From: Catenaria anguillulae PL171
Taxonomy: Eukaryota; Blastocladiomycota; Blastocladiomycetes; Blastocladiales; Catenariaceae
Reading direction: 5' to 3'
Assembly (NCBI GenBank): GCA_002102555.1
Contig: MCFL01000063.1
Coordinates: forward strand, 1-64,000
DNA: 64,000 nt
Shown here: positions 45,015-55,387 of the stretch, in pieces
Layout of the letters: each line of letters opens with the position of its first letter
How positions within the stretch are numbered: position 1 is the first letter of the stretch
Notes under the pieces: generated by a model
The model's input: the letters and a program-made list of their open reading frames with translations, nothing else
Databases searched by the model: none
What the model was told of the DNA's origin: nothing
Position numbers and translations under genes: made by a program

Positions 45015-45623
45015 GGTGGGAGTGAGTGGCCAGTGAGTGAATGAATGAATGAATGAATGGATGAATGGATGCTGAGGGAGTGAATGGAAAGGTCGGTCAA
45101 GCAAAGAGGACGTGTGCGCGAGACGAGACGTTGACGAAAGACATGAAAACAAGTAAGGCCCAGGGAGTCGCGGGTCAAGTGCGCGGCTGCAGCACGGCGT
45201 GCAGCAGAGTGCAGTAAAGGCGATGGAAACACGCAACTGAACGCTTCGCAATGCACGCAATCGCAAAGTTGCAATGAGGTCATGACTTGCCGCACGGGAT
45301 GGCTTGACCCGACCTCAATGTCATTGCCTGTGAACCTGCACGTGATGCTGAAGCTGGGCCGCCGATCTGTTGGGGTGATCGTGGATCTGTACGGACGTAA
45401 ACATGAAATGAAATGAATGGAAATGGAAAAGCAAATGTACAATTATGTGAATGGATCGCAACCGCAAACGCAACCCGAGGCAATCCAACATTCGACTCGT
45501 GTATCACTGATCAGAACATTCGGATCCGTCGACTGTCCGCACACCATTCCCGCAGCCCCAATCTTAATCTTTCGCCGGCCGGGACAGCCCTTTTTTTTTC
45601 GTCCCTTGTGATCTGCCAGCCAT
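45015..45623. promoter_or_regulatory. Divergent region, M13 / BRD-like gene
   Basis: 609 bp between divergent start codons. It contains a GAAT tetranucleotide run just upstream of the M13 start. Confidence 0.4.
45036..45070. repeat. (GAAT/TGAA)n microsatellite
   Basis: Imperfect tetranucleotide run (gtgaatgaatgaatgaat..., with GGAT variants) in the 5' leader of the M13 gene. Likely length-polymorphic. Confidence 0.9.
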
Positions 45624-47866
45624 ATGTCACTGTCTCTTGCCGTGCCGGGTTCTGCCTCGGCCGCAGTCGTCCCTAGCTCCAGCTCGGGCATGGGCTCGGC
45701 CGCGCACTCTGTGTCGCCATCGCCCGTTCCCTTTGCCAATACAATAAAGTCAGCTTCTCCCGCTCTTCCCCCCACCACGCTTCTCCTCGATACGGCTTCC
45801 ATTGAACCGATCCGGCCCACATCTCTCACGGACGTTCTTCGAAACCTTCGCGCCGTCCTCGAGCCCCCTTCCGAACTTACAACGACCGGTTTGGTTGCTC
45901 CTGACACCTGGACCAAACTCATTTCCGGAGAGCCAGGCTCCGGCTACCCAACACTGCAATCCTTCCAATCCGCGTTCGAGCAAATGTGCCACGCCGCATG
46001 GCTTTCCTCCTCCTCATCCCCATCCTCGCCATCTGCGCGCCACGCACTCATCGCCTACTGGCGCCACGCCGTTGCGCTCATGGCCAAGCAATACGAGCGT
46101 CTCGCACCGCCCGAGCGCATCTCGCCTGCAGACCGTGCCGCCCCACGCATCACGCGTCCATGGCTGCAGACTACTGCCATTGCACACCGAAAAGAAGACC
46201 GGACATATTTGTACTCTGGCGTCGACCGATCGGGCGTCCCGCCACAGGAACCCGACGCCAAACACGCATTCCGCCTGGGCATCACGCCCATCGCTTCCTC
46301 CTCCACGAGCAGCGACCAAGATGGTGACCAGCACACGCTGGGCCAGCTCATCAAGTCACCACGGCCACCGCCCGCTGCCACCTCGTCCGCAACCAAGCGT
46401 CGGCAACCGTCCGATCCCGATCCGTTGTCCATGCCCGACCCACTCTCGCGCCGCCCACACAAACTCATGCGTTTCCTCGACTTTGGACCCTACGCCGCGT
46501 TTGCGCCCACGCTCGACGGATCCAATGCACAAGTCGACGCGCTCGATTCGCAAGCCGTGCTCATGCGCCATGCACACGTCAAGGAGGCTGCCGACCAAGC
46601 GTTCCGCGAGGCCGTTGTGCAAGCCGGGCGTGTCCAAATTCACGCGCACACGAGTGCTGCCGCCAATGTGGATGAGCACGTGGACCCCGCCGACTTGATT
46701 GCATCCTACTTGGGCATGCTGGCGCAAGTCCAGTCGGCACGCTTGCTTGCCGACCCGCACCTCGGGCCCGTGCCCGAGGAGGTGGCGCTTGCACGGAGAA
46801 TTGAGCGCATGTTGGTCGAGGCAGTCGCCGCAAAGGCGCCAAAGGATGTGGTCAAGGATATTGACGCCGAGGTCGAGCCTGTGAGGCAAGTGGTCCGTGC
46901 CGCCCGGCCAAAGGCGCACATCCGCGGCACGATTCAAGTCGTCCCTCCGGCGGCGCCCGTGGCGCCCGTTGCGGGTGTTTCGGCGCTGGGGTTTGTGGAT
47001 CCGCGTGCAGTGGCTGCAGCTGCTGCTGTGGCGGCGGCAGTGTCGGCCCCTGGAACTAAGCAAGGGACCAAGGTCGACGGCGGAAAACAAGGTGCAAGCA
47101 TGCACCCGCCATCAACGGGTCCTGTGGCGACGCAACAACGGCCAGGATCGCGGCCAATTGTCTCGGCGGCATCCAAGCCCATTGCCTCGCCCATGCCCCT
47201 GCCCATGCCCATGCAAGCACAATCGACGGGTGGAAGCACGGGCGGCAGCATGTCGCCTCCGACACTCCCGCGCATGCTTGCGCCTGGGACCCCCTATGCG
47301 CAACACCAAGGAGCGGCCGTCGCGGCATACCAGACGCCGCAAAATCAGCAGCAGCAAGCAGCCATGTATTCGGCCATGCTCGCGCAACAGCAGCAGATAC
47401 AGTTTCAGCAACAACAGCAGCGCGTTGCTGCGGCGGCGGCCGCCATGTCTGCTGCCGCCGTGACTTCCACGCCTGCACCCGCGGCAGCAACTCCCGCCAC
47501 CATGTACACGCCGACGCCGACGCCCACGACAAGTGCGGCGTATCAGCAGCAAATGCCGCCGCAGCAGATGCACCTTCAACAAGCATGGCAACAGCAATTG
47601 GCAGGTTACACAACAACATCGTCGAATCCGCCATCCGGATCCGTCACGCCCGTCTTGGCCACGGCCCCCGTGGGCGTGGGCATGGGCGGCACCAGTAGCG
47701 GGTATCGGTTACCGACACAAGCAACGGGCGGAAGCGTTGTGTCGGCACATTCAACGGGTGGCGGCATGTCGCCGCCCGTGCTGCCCATCACCACTGGCGG
47801 CGGTACGCCCGGATTTGCGTATGGGCAGCCGCAGGCACAAGTGCCAGGGACCTCGGCGGCGCACAT

Positions 47867-47910
<44 letters not shown>

Positions 47911-48107
47911 AGCAGCAGAATGCGTTTATGGCGGCGGCGCAGTTGCAACAACAACAACAACAACAACAACAACAGCAGCAGCAGCAAGTGCAGATGCAGC
48001 AAATGTATCAGCAGCAACAAGCACAGTTTGCGCAGCAACAGCAGCAGCAGCAGATGACGTCGGGTGCGGGTGGCATGGTGTACCAGCAGCAGCCGCAGAT
48101 GCAGTAG
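45624..48107 (+). CDS. BRD7/BRD9-like protein with Q-rich tail
   Basis: Single exon, 827 aa. Residues about 285-300 read LDFGPYAAFAPTLDGSNAQVD, close to the LDFGPFGSFAP.FDS signature of the DUF3512 region in BRD7/BRD9, subunits of SWI/SNF remodellers. The N-terminal segment about 60-150 (WTKLISGEPGSGYPTLQSFQSAFEQMCHAAW ... YWRHAVALMAKQYERL) is helical and resembles the second half of a bromodomain, but I do not see the acetyl-lysine-binding Asn with its usual context. A basic KRRQPSDPDPL patch lies between. The C-terminal half is low complexity: Ala/Pro/Met-rich, then poly-Gln. A chromatin role is inferred from this one motif plus the Q-rich tail; treat as tentative. Confidence 0.55.
47863..48056. 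repeat. (CAG/CAA)n coding repeat, poly-Gln
   Basis: Three blocks of CAG/CAA triplets encode long Gln runs near the C-terminus of the BRD-like protein, separated by NAFMAAAQL and QMQQMY spacers. Confidence 0.95.
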
Positions 48108-48355
48108 ATTCGACTCGACGTGTTGCTTTATGTCCAATTGATGCACACATTTTTTTTGGTTTTCTTGTTGTTCACTTGGCTTTCTCTTTTGACGTTTACA
48201 TATTTATTCACGGACTGGCAAGGCGAAGGCTGCGAGCAACGCATGTGTCTTTCGCAATCTTGGGCGTCGGGTCGTCACTCACCTCCAAGCTGGCTCCAAC
48301 ATGGACCAGATTATAGGCCCCGCATCGTTGGAAAAGCACGCAACACTTGAATTCG
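48108..48355. other. Convergent 3' region
   Basis: Short stretch between the stop codons of the BRD-like gene (+) and an LDWW gene (-). T-rich near 48150-48200, probably 3' UTRs and polyadenylation region. Confidence 0.4.
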
Positions 48356-50479
48356 TCACAAAAAATCTTGCACAAACGGCAATTCTGGGACAAATGCAAA
48401 CACACACTCCTCCCCTTGCTCCTTGGCACAATACCCACGTTCAGGCGGCGGCATGCCGCCATTTTCCACATCCATAGCCGGCTTGCTGCTCCGACAAAAC
48501 TGCTTGACTGCCTTGATCGCTCGTGCTCGCTCCTTGTCCGAAATCTTATCACCGCTGTGAGAGGCAGCCACCCACTCGAGCAGCCGGCCGCGGAACCGCA
48601 CAGGATCCAATCGGTTCAAACACCACGCCAGCGATGAATACTCGACAAGAAAATCCACTTGTCGCAGCCAAGGCGTCATGGCCGACAACTCGACCATGCG
48701 GTGTGCATGGAAGCGGGGCTCAAGCCCCGCTGCCTTGGCGGTATCCATCCACCAGTCGAGCACGTCGGTGAGGTTCCAATACGCAGCACGGTGCATGGCA
48801 ATCGGCGAGTAGTTTGGGAAATGGTCGTGCAGACTTGTTGTGTCGGGCGAGGCAGCATGTAGGCGCTTGGCACGATCCAGCCACCATTCCAACACACCAA
48901 TATCCATGCAGCAGTCGATTGGACTTGGGCAACTCTGGTTCAAATGATCGTCGCTGGGATTCGGCAGTTTCAAGTCCAAACCAGAACAGGCCCACCAGTT
49001 CAAGACAGCCAGCGTGTTTTCGCGCGAGACATTGGGTCCATCGTCGAGACCTGGCGTCCGTGGAAGCTTTTGCATTTCATGACTCCATTCACTTGGCGCA
49101 TGTTTGTAAATGCTGTGGTCAAACTTGCAGTCAAGAGACGCGAGAGCCATGATCGTTCGGGTGTACTTGAGTTCCGAAATTGATCCATTGCGATACGCTG
49201 CCAACCACCAGTCAAGCACTTCGATATCGCGCTCGGCGGTTGCACGATGCAATGCGGCGTGGGAGTACTTGAGGGGCAATCCCGATGCGACCCACCAATC
49301 CAATGTCCGCACTGACTCGCACGCGTCCATGGCAGCGTCAGAGTAGACAAGCGGCAGTCCTCGCTTCCGCTGACGCTCGACCCACTGCTCCAACAGCTCC
49401 ACAGCACCAAACTGACTCGCCAAATCCACGAGGCGGTCTGCCAACCGAACCACCTCTGGCTCCACCTCGGTCCCCGCTTGACATGTTCGAAAACACAAGA
49501 AGTGTGCCTTGCCTTTCTCTTCTGCCTCTGCGCACACATCCAACATGGCAAACTTACCCTCGTGAATCAACTCCTCTGTCCACTCCCAATGCCACCGCGG
49601 GCCTTGCTCTCCCAACACGTCCAAATGATCCACCCACCACTGCAGCAAACTTGCACTGCATCCTCTCACTACATGTGACATGACAATCAATGCCCGCGGC
49701 ACGACCTGGTCAAGTACATGCACGCTCGACTCGACCACCCAATACTCGAGCATGTCGGCGCCACGATCGCCACGGGCGTCGGTCCAGGACGCAGGTGGAC
49801 TCACAATCATCTGTGCCACGGCATCCATGATGAGCGGCACGCATGCGACAAAGGTTTCGGGCCAGTGCTGCTGGATCCACCGCAGCACGTGTGCGTGGCC
49901 ATGATGTGTCGCCTGTTCAACAATCAACGCCAACCGACGCGCCTGTGCCTCTGCGTGCGCCGTGCCGCCCTCACCTTGGCCGTGGCCCTGGGCATCGTTG
50001 TCGTGAGCCAGCCAGGCAGGGATCAACTGCAATTGCCGCGCGTGCTCGAGCGCGTCCAAACGGCCGTTGGTCGCGGCAATCGGTGGCGGCCATGCGTGTG
50101 AAAGGAGTGGGAGAGCAAGGCGGTGGACGGGCTCGAGGTCGTGGGTCACGAGGAGCAGGTGAGCAACGAGTCGAGAAACGGCCGGCGGACTGCGATACAT
50201 GCGGGCGTGCGGGCTTTTGAGAATGGCCTGGATGGGATGGGTGAGCGCCTTGGTGGCTTTGGAGCGGCGTTGGTGAAAGATGAGGTGGGCCGTTGAGATG
50301 AGGATGGCTTCAATGAGCTCATGCGGAAGCGGAAGCGGTGGCGGGATCATCGCGTCGAGGTCATTATCGAGCGCATCGACCGACGCTGACGCTGGAGCGA
50401 CGAGAAAGGACACAGAGGATCCATTGCGGTGGGTTGCGCGGGGTGAGGTGTGTCTCTCATCCATGGTGACATATAACAA
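48356..50479 (-). CDS. LDWW-repeat (ankyrin-like) protein, intact copy A
   Basis: Single exon, 707 aa (702 if MDERHTS at 50464 is the start). The N-terminal module LPLPHELIEAILISTAHLIF looks like a short F-box-like helix pair. HAWPP...GRLDALEHARQLQLIP follows, then HVLRWIQQHWPE. The core is a set of about 33-residue helical units with an LDWW-type anchor: LLQWWVDH, TLDWWVASGLPLKYSHAALHRAT, VLDWWLAAYRNGSISELKY, VLNWWACSGLDLKLP, VLEWWLDRAKRL and VLDWWMDTAKAAGLEPRF. This pattern is ankyrin-like (hydrophobic anchor, G.PLKY turn, A..RA. helix). The C-terminus carries ENGGMPPPERGYCAKEQGEE, shared with its paralogues. Substrate-adaptor function is only a guess. Head to head with copy B. Confidence 0.8.
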   Translation of the reverse strand: MLYVTMDERHTSPRATHRNGSSVSFLVAPASASVDALDNDLDAMIPPPLPLPHELIEAILISTAHLIFHQRRSKATKALTHPIQAILKSPHARMYRSPPAVSRLVAHLLLVTHDLEPVHRLALPLLSHAWPPPIAATNGRLDALEHARQLQLIPAWLAHDNDAQGHGQGEGGTAHAEAQARRLALIVEQATHHGHAHVLRWIQQHWPETFVACVPLIMDAVAQMIVSPPASWTDARGDRGADMLEYWVVESSVHVLDQVVPRALIVMSHVVRGCSASLLQWWVDHLDVLGEQGPRWHWEWTEELIHEGKFAMLDVCAEAEEKGKAHFLCFRTCQAGTEVEPEVVRLADRLVDLASQFGAVELLEQWVERQRKRGLPLVYSDAAMDACESVRTLDWWVASGLPLKYSHAALHRATAERDIEVLDWWLAAYRNGSISELKYTRTIMALASLDCKFDHSIYKHAPSEWSHEMQKLPRTPGLDDGPNVSRENTLAVLNWWACSGLDLKLPNPSDDHLNQSCPSPIDCCMDIGVLEWWLDRAKRLHAASPDTTSLHDHFPNYSPIAMHRAAYWNLTDVLDWWMDTAKAAGLEPRFHAHRMVELSAMTPWLRQVDFLVEYSSLAWCLNRLDPVRFRGRLLEWVAASHSGDKISDKERARAIKAVKQFCRSSKPAMDVENGGMPPPERGYCAKEQGEECVFAFVPELPFVQDFL

Positions 50480-50715
50480 TTGATTTCATTCGTCGCAATC
50501 GACGTCCGCCGATTCGGCCGCCGCTCGAGCTGTCCGGTTACCATTCAAGTGCGGGCTGTGTGGGCCGTCAATGACGTGGATGTGGCCTTGACCTCTGCCT
50601 TGACCTTGGCCGCGGCCGGGTCTGTTGATATGCGTGACTCATGCGGGAGCGAATTCGCCAGCGGAGCGCAGCCATACAAAAGCATCAAAATGCAACCCTG
50701 ATCCCCACCAATACC
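50480..50715. promoter_or_regulatory. Divergent region between LDWW genes A and B
   Basis: About 240 bp (or 280 bp if copy B starts at 50761) between head-to-head paralogues. It must hold both promoters. No motif recognised. Confidence 0.4.
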
Positions 50716-52632
50716 ATGCCATGCACATTCATACGGCCGTGTTTCTCAGTTCTCGCAGCAATGAATGTAGCGCCCGACCTGGTTCCCGAGATTGTCGAGC
50801 CTATTCTGGTGCTCACCGTCAGGTTGGTGGCGGCTGCCGGCCCCAACGCCTCGCTCATGCTCAACCCGCTCGCGGCTACCTTCAACCTCGACCCTGTGGC
50901 TCGCTGTATTCTCCCCAAACTGCCGCACGCTTGGCCGCTCGAGATTCCTGCAAAGCTAGGCCGACTCGACGTTCTTGAAAAGGCCCGATTGCTCCAACTG
51001 ATCCCTAGTCCACGTTCGCTCGCCACCACCACTGCCATTCCGGCCATCATCTCGGCAGCAATTCAGCAAGATGCCGGCCATGCACACGTCCTGCGATGGG
51101 TTGCAAAGCACTGGCCCAAGCAGATTGCCGCCAGCATTGAAGATGCTCGCCTGGCCCTGCGATGTGCCGCCGATTGGGCAGAGCGCGGCGTTGACATGCT
51201 CAATTTCTGGACATACGAGGCGACCGCGGACGGCACAAGCGATCGCAAACTCTTGTACGAGACCATCTTTGCAACACGCAACGTTCGCACGGCGCAAGAG
51301 CGGGCGTTTACCAGTCGCAATCCCTCCGTGATTCAGTGGTGGGCGGACCATTCGCACTTGAACTGGGAGGTGGGCGCACATTGGAACGCGGATTGGATTG
51401 ATCTCACTTTGATGAATGGGTGGGTAGATGTCGTGGGTGTGTCTGCCGATTTGGAAGAGGCCGGCAAGGTGCGCTTTTATCGCCCGCTGGCGGTTGTATC
51501 CCCAAGTGCCTTTGGGATTGTGCAAGTGCTCGCACAGGATCCGCAAGGGGAGGTGGTCGAGGGGACACTTATCCGAGTGGCCGACACGATTCTGGACTAT
51601 GCAAGCGATTATGGTGTGGTCGAGGCGTTGCGGTTTTGGAAACAGCGGCATGGCGAGTCAAAGGAGCGCAAATCGGTACCGCTCGTCTACACGGAGCATG
51701 CCATGGACCGTGCGACGACTCCAGAAGTACTTGATTGGTGGTTGGAAGAATCCGGATTACCACTCAAGTACACTTTCCGTGCCATTCATTATGCCACCTC
51801 AAACGGCAAATTGCCCGTGCTGGATTGGTGGTTGGCCCAGTATCGTGCAGGGCACATTGAAGAACTCAAGTACAACGGTTGGATCATGACCATTGCAAGT
51901 GTCAGCTGTGCATTTGACCGCGAAACAGGTGCCGTGACTGGCACGTACAAGGACGACAAATTTCCTGCAAAGCGGCGCGCCGCCATTCTTGACTGGTGGG
52001 ACAAGTCTGGCCTCGATCTCAAGCTCCCCCAGGCGCCGCAGGATTCAAATGGTCGACACAATTCGGCCGACAGCAGCATCCCGAGCCCAATTGATCTGTG
52101 CACCTACCCGAACGTGCTCGGCTGGTGGCTCAACCGCGCTCGCCGCCTCCACGCCCTCCATCCACCCTCAACGCTCCAATCGCACTTTCCATACTACTCA
52201 ACAACAGCCATACACCGCGCCGCCTATCGGTGCTCAACACGCACGCTCGAATGGTGGTTCCGCTACGGCGGCGCACCCGCGGGCCTTGAATTGCGATACT
52301 CCCCACATCGACCCATGGAGTTGGCGGCCATGACAAGCATGTCGGCATTTCCATCTGCGCTCGAGTGGTGGTGCACCTCGTTACCCATCAAGTTTCGCGG
52401 CGATTTGCTCGAGTGGGCGCGGTTTCGGCCTGCACCGGCAATGCCTGGGTTCACACAGGACGAGGTCACAGGAGGACAAGTACCGAGGGAATGGGAGCTG
52501 GAGCGATTGCGCGGGTTGTGCATGCGATTTGGCATCAAGGTGGATGGTGGTGGTGGGCTACCGCCGCCAGACGGCGGGTATGTCAAGCAGGAAGTTGGCG
52601 AGGAGTTTGTATTTTTCCCACTCGTGTCGTGA
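50716..52632 (+). CDS. LDWW-repeat (ankyrin-like) protein, intact copy B
   Basis: Single exon. MPCTFIRP at 50716 or MNVAPDLV at 50761 are the likely starts; the frame is also open from an ATG at 50641. About 638 aa. The N-terminal LVPEIVEPILVLTVRLV corresponds to ELIEAILISTAHLI of copy A, and HAWPLEIPAKLGRLDVLEKARLLQLIP aligns with its HAWPP...LQLIP. Repeats: VIQWWADHSHL, ALRFWKQRHGES, VLDWWLEESGLPLKYTFRAIHYAT, VLDWWLAQYRAGHIEELKY, ILDWWDKSGLDLKLP, VLGWWLNRARRL, TLEWWFRYGGA and ALEWWCTSLPIKFRGDLLEW. The tail GGGGLPPPDGGYVKQEVGEEFVFF closes the protein. No signal peptide or TM. Function unknown. Confidence 0.82.
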   Translation: MPCTFIRPCFSVLAAMNVAPDLVPEIVEPILVLTVRLVAAAGPNASLMLNPLAATFNLDPVARCILPKLPHAWPLEIPAKLGRLDVLEKARLLQLIPSPRSLATTTAIPAIISAAIQQDAGHAHVLRWVAKHWPKQIAASIEDARLALRCAADWAERGVDMLNFWTYEATADGTSDRKLLYETIFATRNVRTAQERAFTSRNPSVIQWWADHSHLNWEVGAHWNADWIDLTLMNGWVDVVGVSADLEEAGKVRFYRPLAVVSPSAFGIVQVLAQDPQGEVVEGTLIRVADTILDYASDYGVVEALRFWKQRHGESKERKSVPLVYTEHAMDRATTPEVLDWWLEESGLPLKYTFRAIHYATSNGKLPVLDWWLAQYRAGHIEELKYNGWIMTIASVSCAFDRETGAVTGTYKDDKFPAKRRAAILDWWDKSGLDLKLPQAPQDSNGRHNSADSSIPSPIDLCTYPNVLGWWLNRARRLHALHPPSTLQSHFPYYSTTAIHRAAYRCSTRTLEWWFRYGGAPAGLELRYSPHRPMELAAMTSMSAFPSALEWWCTSLPIKFRGDLLEWARFRPAPAMPGFTQDEVTGGQVPREWELERLRGLCMRFGIKVDGGGGLPPPDGGYVKQEVGEEFVFFPLVS

Positions 52633-53716
52633 TGAGTTCGTGTTGGCCGTTTGGCTCTGTCATGTATGTAAATTCAGAGACTGGTGCGGGTTGCTGTAGT
52701 CTTGATTGGGCCACTGACCCACACAGCTCCACCCTTGAATTGTCTTGGCTTGGGATTGGGGGAAGTGCCAACTCTCGCCCAATGCAGACATCACTCGAGA
52801 AGCAATCTCTGGACATGCTAACGCGGTTGCGGGCAGCAGCAGCAGGGGAAGCCAGCAAACCAGCTCGAACCCCAACTCCCTATCCTATGTGTCATTGGAA
52901 CAGATTTGCTTTCATATACTTATTTACATTCATCGATGAAGTTTGGTGTTTCACACAATTGTTCCAGGTCACCTTGAGACCGTTTGTAAGGCTTCTGGTC
53001 GATTTCTGGAAGGGAAGCAAATGTATATAGAAATATCATACTAACGGATTACGATTGTCCGAATCGTTCCCCTTCTTATCATCGTCACTGATGTGTGACA
53101 TTGGGCTGAGACTGTCCAAGCTGGAGTTGAGCAGATCCTGACACGAAAAATGTGAGACAGAACGTTTGCAAAGAAACTGGTGGAGCTTTTGCGGCTGGGC
53201 ATGCACAGGGGCCGAATCCACTCGACCGCTCGCCCTCTCGTCACTCAGCGACTAGCTGAGGGCATTTGTGATGTCGATTAGCGATGGAATCCAGTCGGAC
53301 TTGCTAGACGACAAGTCGTCCTGCTGCAAGTAGCGGAGCGGATCTGATCGGGATTACATGCCAAGGCAAGCGAGCAAATGGAAGGCCACCCAAGTTTGCA
53401 CCAGAAGTGAGACAGGGCAATAAATTTGGATTGTGAGACATACGACGGCCGATTGTCGTTTGCAACTTATACCATCCACAAATTGATCGATTATTAATAC
53501 CATCATCGATTAAATGCTCCTCGGTCGGCATCACTGTGATGGAGTGTGCAGTTTGAGCGACAAGCTCTACGCTTTGCCCCTGTTGCTGTCCTCATTTCGT
53601 ACTGAGGATGAAGGAGAGGTATAAAGCTGAATGCATCCCCGCTCACACTTCCCCCTCCATTGAGAGGCACCATCCGACTTATATTTCCCATACAGTCCCT
53701 CAGCATTCCTCACATC
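52633..53716. other. Intergenic, with promoter of secreted-protein gene
   Basis: About 1.1 kb with no convincing gene. TATAAAG at 53620-53626, about 95 nt upstream of the ATG at 53717, is a candidate TATA box for the secreted-protein gene. Confidence 0.4.
53620..53626 (+). promoter_or_regulatory. Candidate TATA box
   Basis: TATAAAG lies 91 nt before the start codon of the secreted 318-aa protein, followed by a pyrimidine-rich leader (TTCCCCCTCC). Position is compatible with a core promoter; not proven. Confidence 0.35.
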
Positions 53717-54789
53717 ATGCAGTCCAACATTCTCCTTGCTCTTTTGCTCGTCGCCGTTGCTGCTTCTGCCGCCCCTCTTGAGCGTATGTGTTCCCACCCT
53801 GCGAGCGCACGAGACACCCAGCCAGATCTGCGATCGCCACGACCCTCAACCATTTCATGTACCACTCCCACTGACGCACACGATTTCAAATACACACAGG
53901 TCGCAACGGCCTCACGTGCGTCAACACCTTGACGGCCGGCACTTTCACGACCATGCAATGCAACTGCCTGGCCTACTGCCTCGAGTCCGACTTTTGCTGC
54001 AACGACTACGATCCGTTCACCAACTCGCTCAAGGCTTTCGTTTCGCGCTCGCGCTCGCCCATTGCGGCGCTTGCTGCTGCCACAACCGTTCCCGAGTTCC
54101 ACAAGGTCGAGCCCGCCATCACCGCCGCGACGGCGTACAAGAACACCATGATCTTGACCGTGCGCTCGTGCGTGTTCGAAGACGAGCTCAAGCTCCGCCA
54201 ACCTGCCCCTGGTGAAATGGGCTTGACCGTCATGCCCAAGTGGATCATGCGCTCGTGCTCTGCCGAGTACGACGTGGTTGCCCACCGTGGGAATGGCCAA
54301 TTCACCACGTTTGAGCAAGCCGTCCGCGTTCCCAACTCTGTCCGCGTTGCTGTTGGCCCGCTTCCTCCCGCGCCCGGTACCATCACCATTCAGCCGTTCC
54401 CCAAGCCGTGGGATGTCTTGTACTACACCGAAGTCACTGGTCCTTCTGCCGTTGCCGCGTACAAGATGGCTCTTGCTCGCGAAGAGCCCGTGTCGGGCTT
54501 CCGTGCCGAACTGCGCCGCCAAGCCAATGGCAAGCTCCCCTGGGACCCGACGACTGGCCGTACCTGGGCTGTGCAATCGGCAACCTTGTCGACAACGGAA
54601 CTCGTCCAGTTCTCGACCACCACCCAAGATGTCTCTGCTCATGCTTTGGACAGGGAGTTTGTGCAGACGGCCAAGAGCGCAAACTACCGTGTGACGCCAA
54701 CGTCGGCTTTCTTGCGCCGTGTCTTTGACGGCCGTCGCTGGGTGGATGTGATTAACAAGGACGGTCAGCGTGAGGTGCCGTCGTTGTAA
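53717..54789 (+). CDS. Secreted protein with somatomedin-B-like cysteines
   Basis: Two exons, 53717-53783 and 53900-54789, give 318 aa. The N-terminus is a clear signal peptide (MQSNILLALLLVAVAASAAPLE). Immediately after comes CVNTLTAGTFTTMQCNCLAYCLESDFCCNDYDPF: the C-X-C-X3-C-X5-CC-X-D/Y spacing resembles a somatomedin-B knot, although the total number of Cys is low. The remaining about 250 residues have few Cys and a mixed beta-type composition (MGLTVMPKWIMRSCSAEYDVVAHRG, TITIQPFPKPWDVLYYTEVTGPSA, TGRTWAVQSATL) and end YRVTPTSAFLRRVFDGRRWVDVINKDGQREVPSL. Probably extracellular. I recognise no enzyme family. Confidence 0.8.
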
Positions 54790-55387
54790 TTGATGTCTTG
54801 GGCGGCTGCCCTTTGCTCCTCTTTTCGCCTTCGGTTGTGACTTCGTTCCCACTGTGACTTGCGTGATTTTGCCTCCTTTCTTCATCCTTTCAAAAGTTCT
54901 CTGGCTCTTCTTGCGTGTTGGTGTGCCTTCTACAATTCTTCAAATCCAAAGTTTTCCTCAATACACTTGCCCGTATGGTCGTGCTATGTCCTTTTCTTTT
55001 GTCAATGTTACCGTCTTTAGTCTCGTCCACCTGCGCTCACTACAGGCAGCCTTGTTTGCGGACTCGCGACTACCTCTCGACCGCCGCCGGCCTATCGTCG
55101 ATCTGTCGTACGAGGCACATACTGACCATCCCAAGTCCATCTCCACCATACTTTCCCAAACGTCGTCCTTCATGCCGAATTGAAGGTGCCGAGACGCTTG
55201 CCCGCGGGACATTTGCACTTGGGGACTCCCGAAGAGCATGGCCGTCATCACGTGTGGATGGAGGATGATGGATGATGTTTACACAATCGGCCAATTTGAC
55301 TTGAGCACTTAGCTTCGCAATGAATCCAAATTCTTTAATCTAAAAACCTTTTGCAATCTCAAGCGTCCACTTGCGGCCCTCTTCACC
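54790..55387. other. Intergenic
   Basis: 3' flank of the secreted-protein gene and 5' flank of the PITH gene. T/C-rich; nothing else recognised. Confidence 0.4.

Noticed and set aside
47751-48146. Minus-strand Leu-rich frame opposite the poly-Gln
   Set aside because: Antisense of CAG/CAA repeats always gives Leu/Cys runs; shadow.
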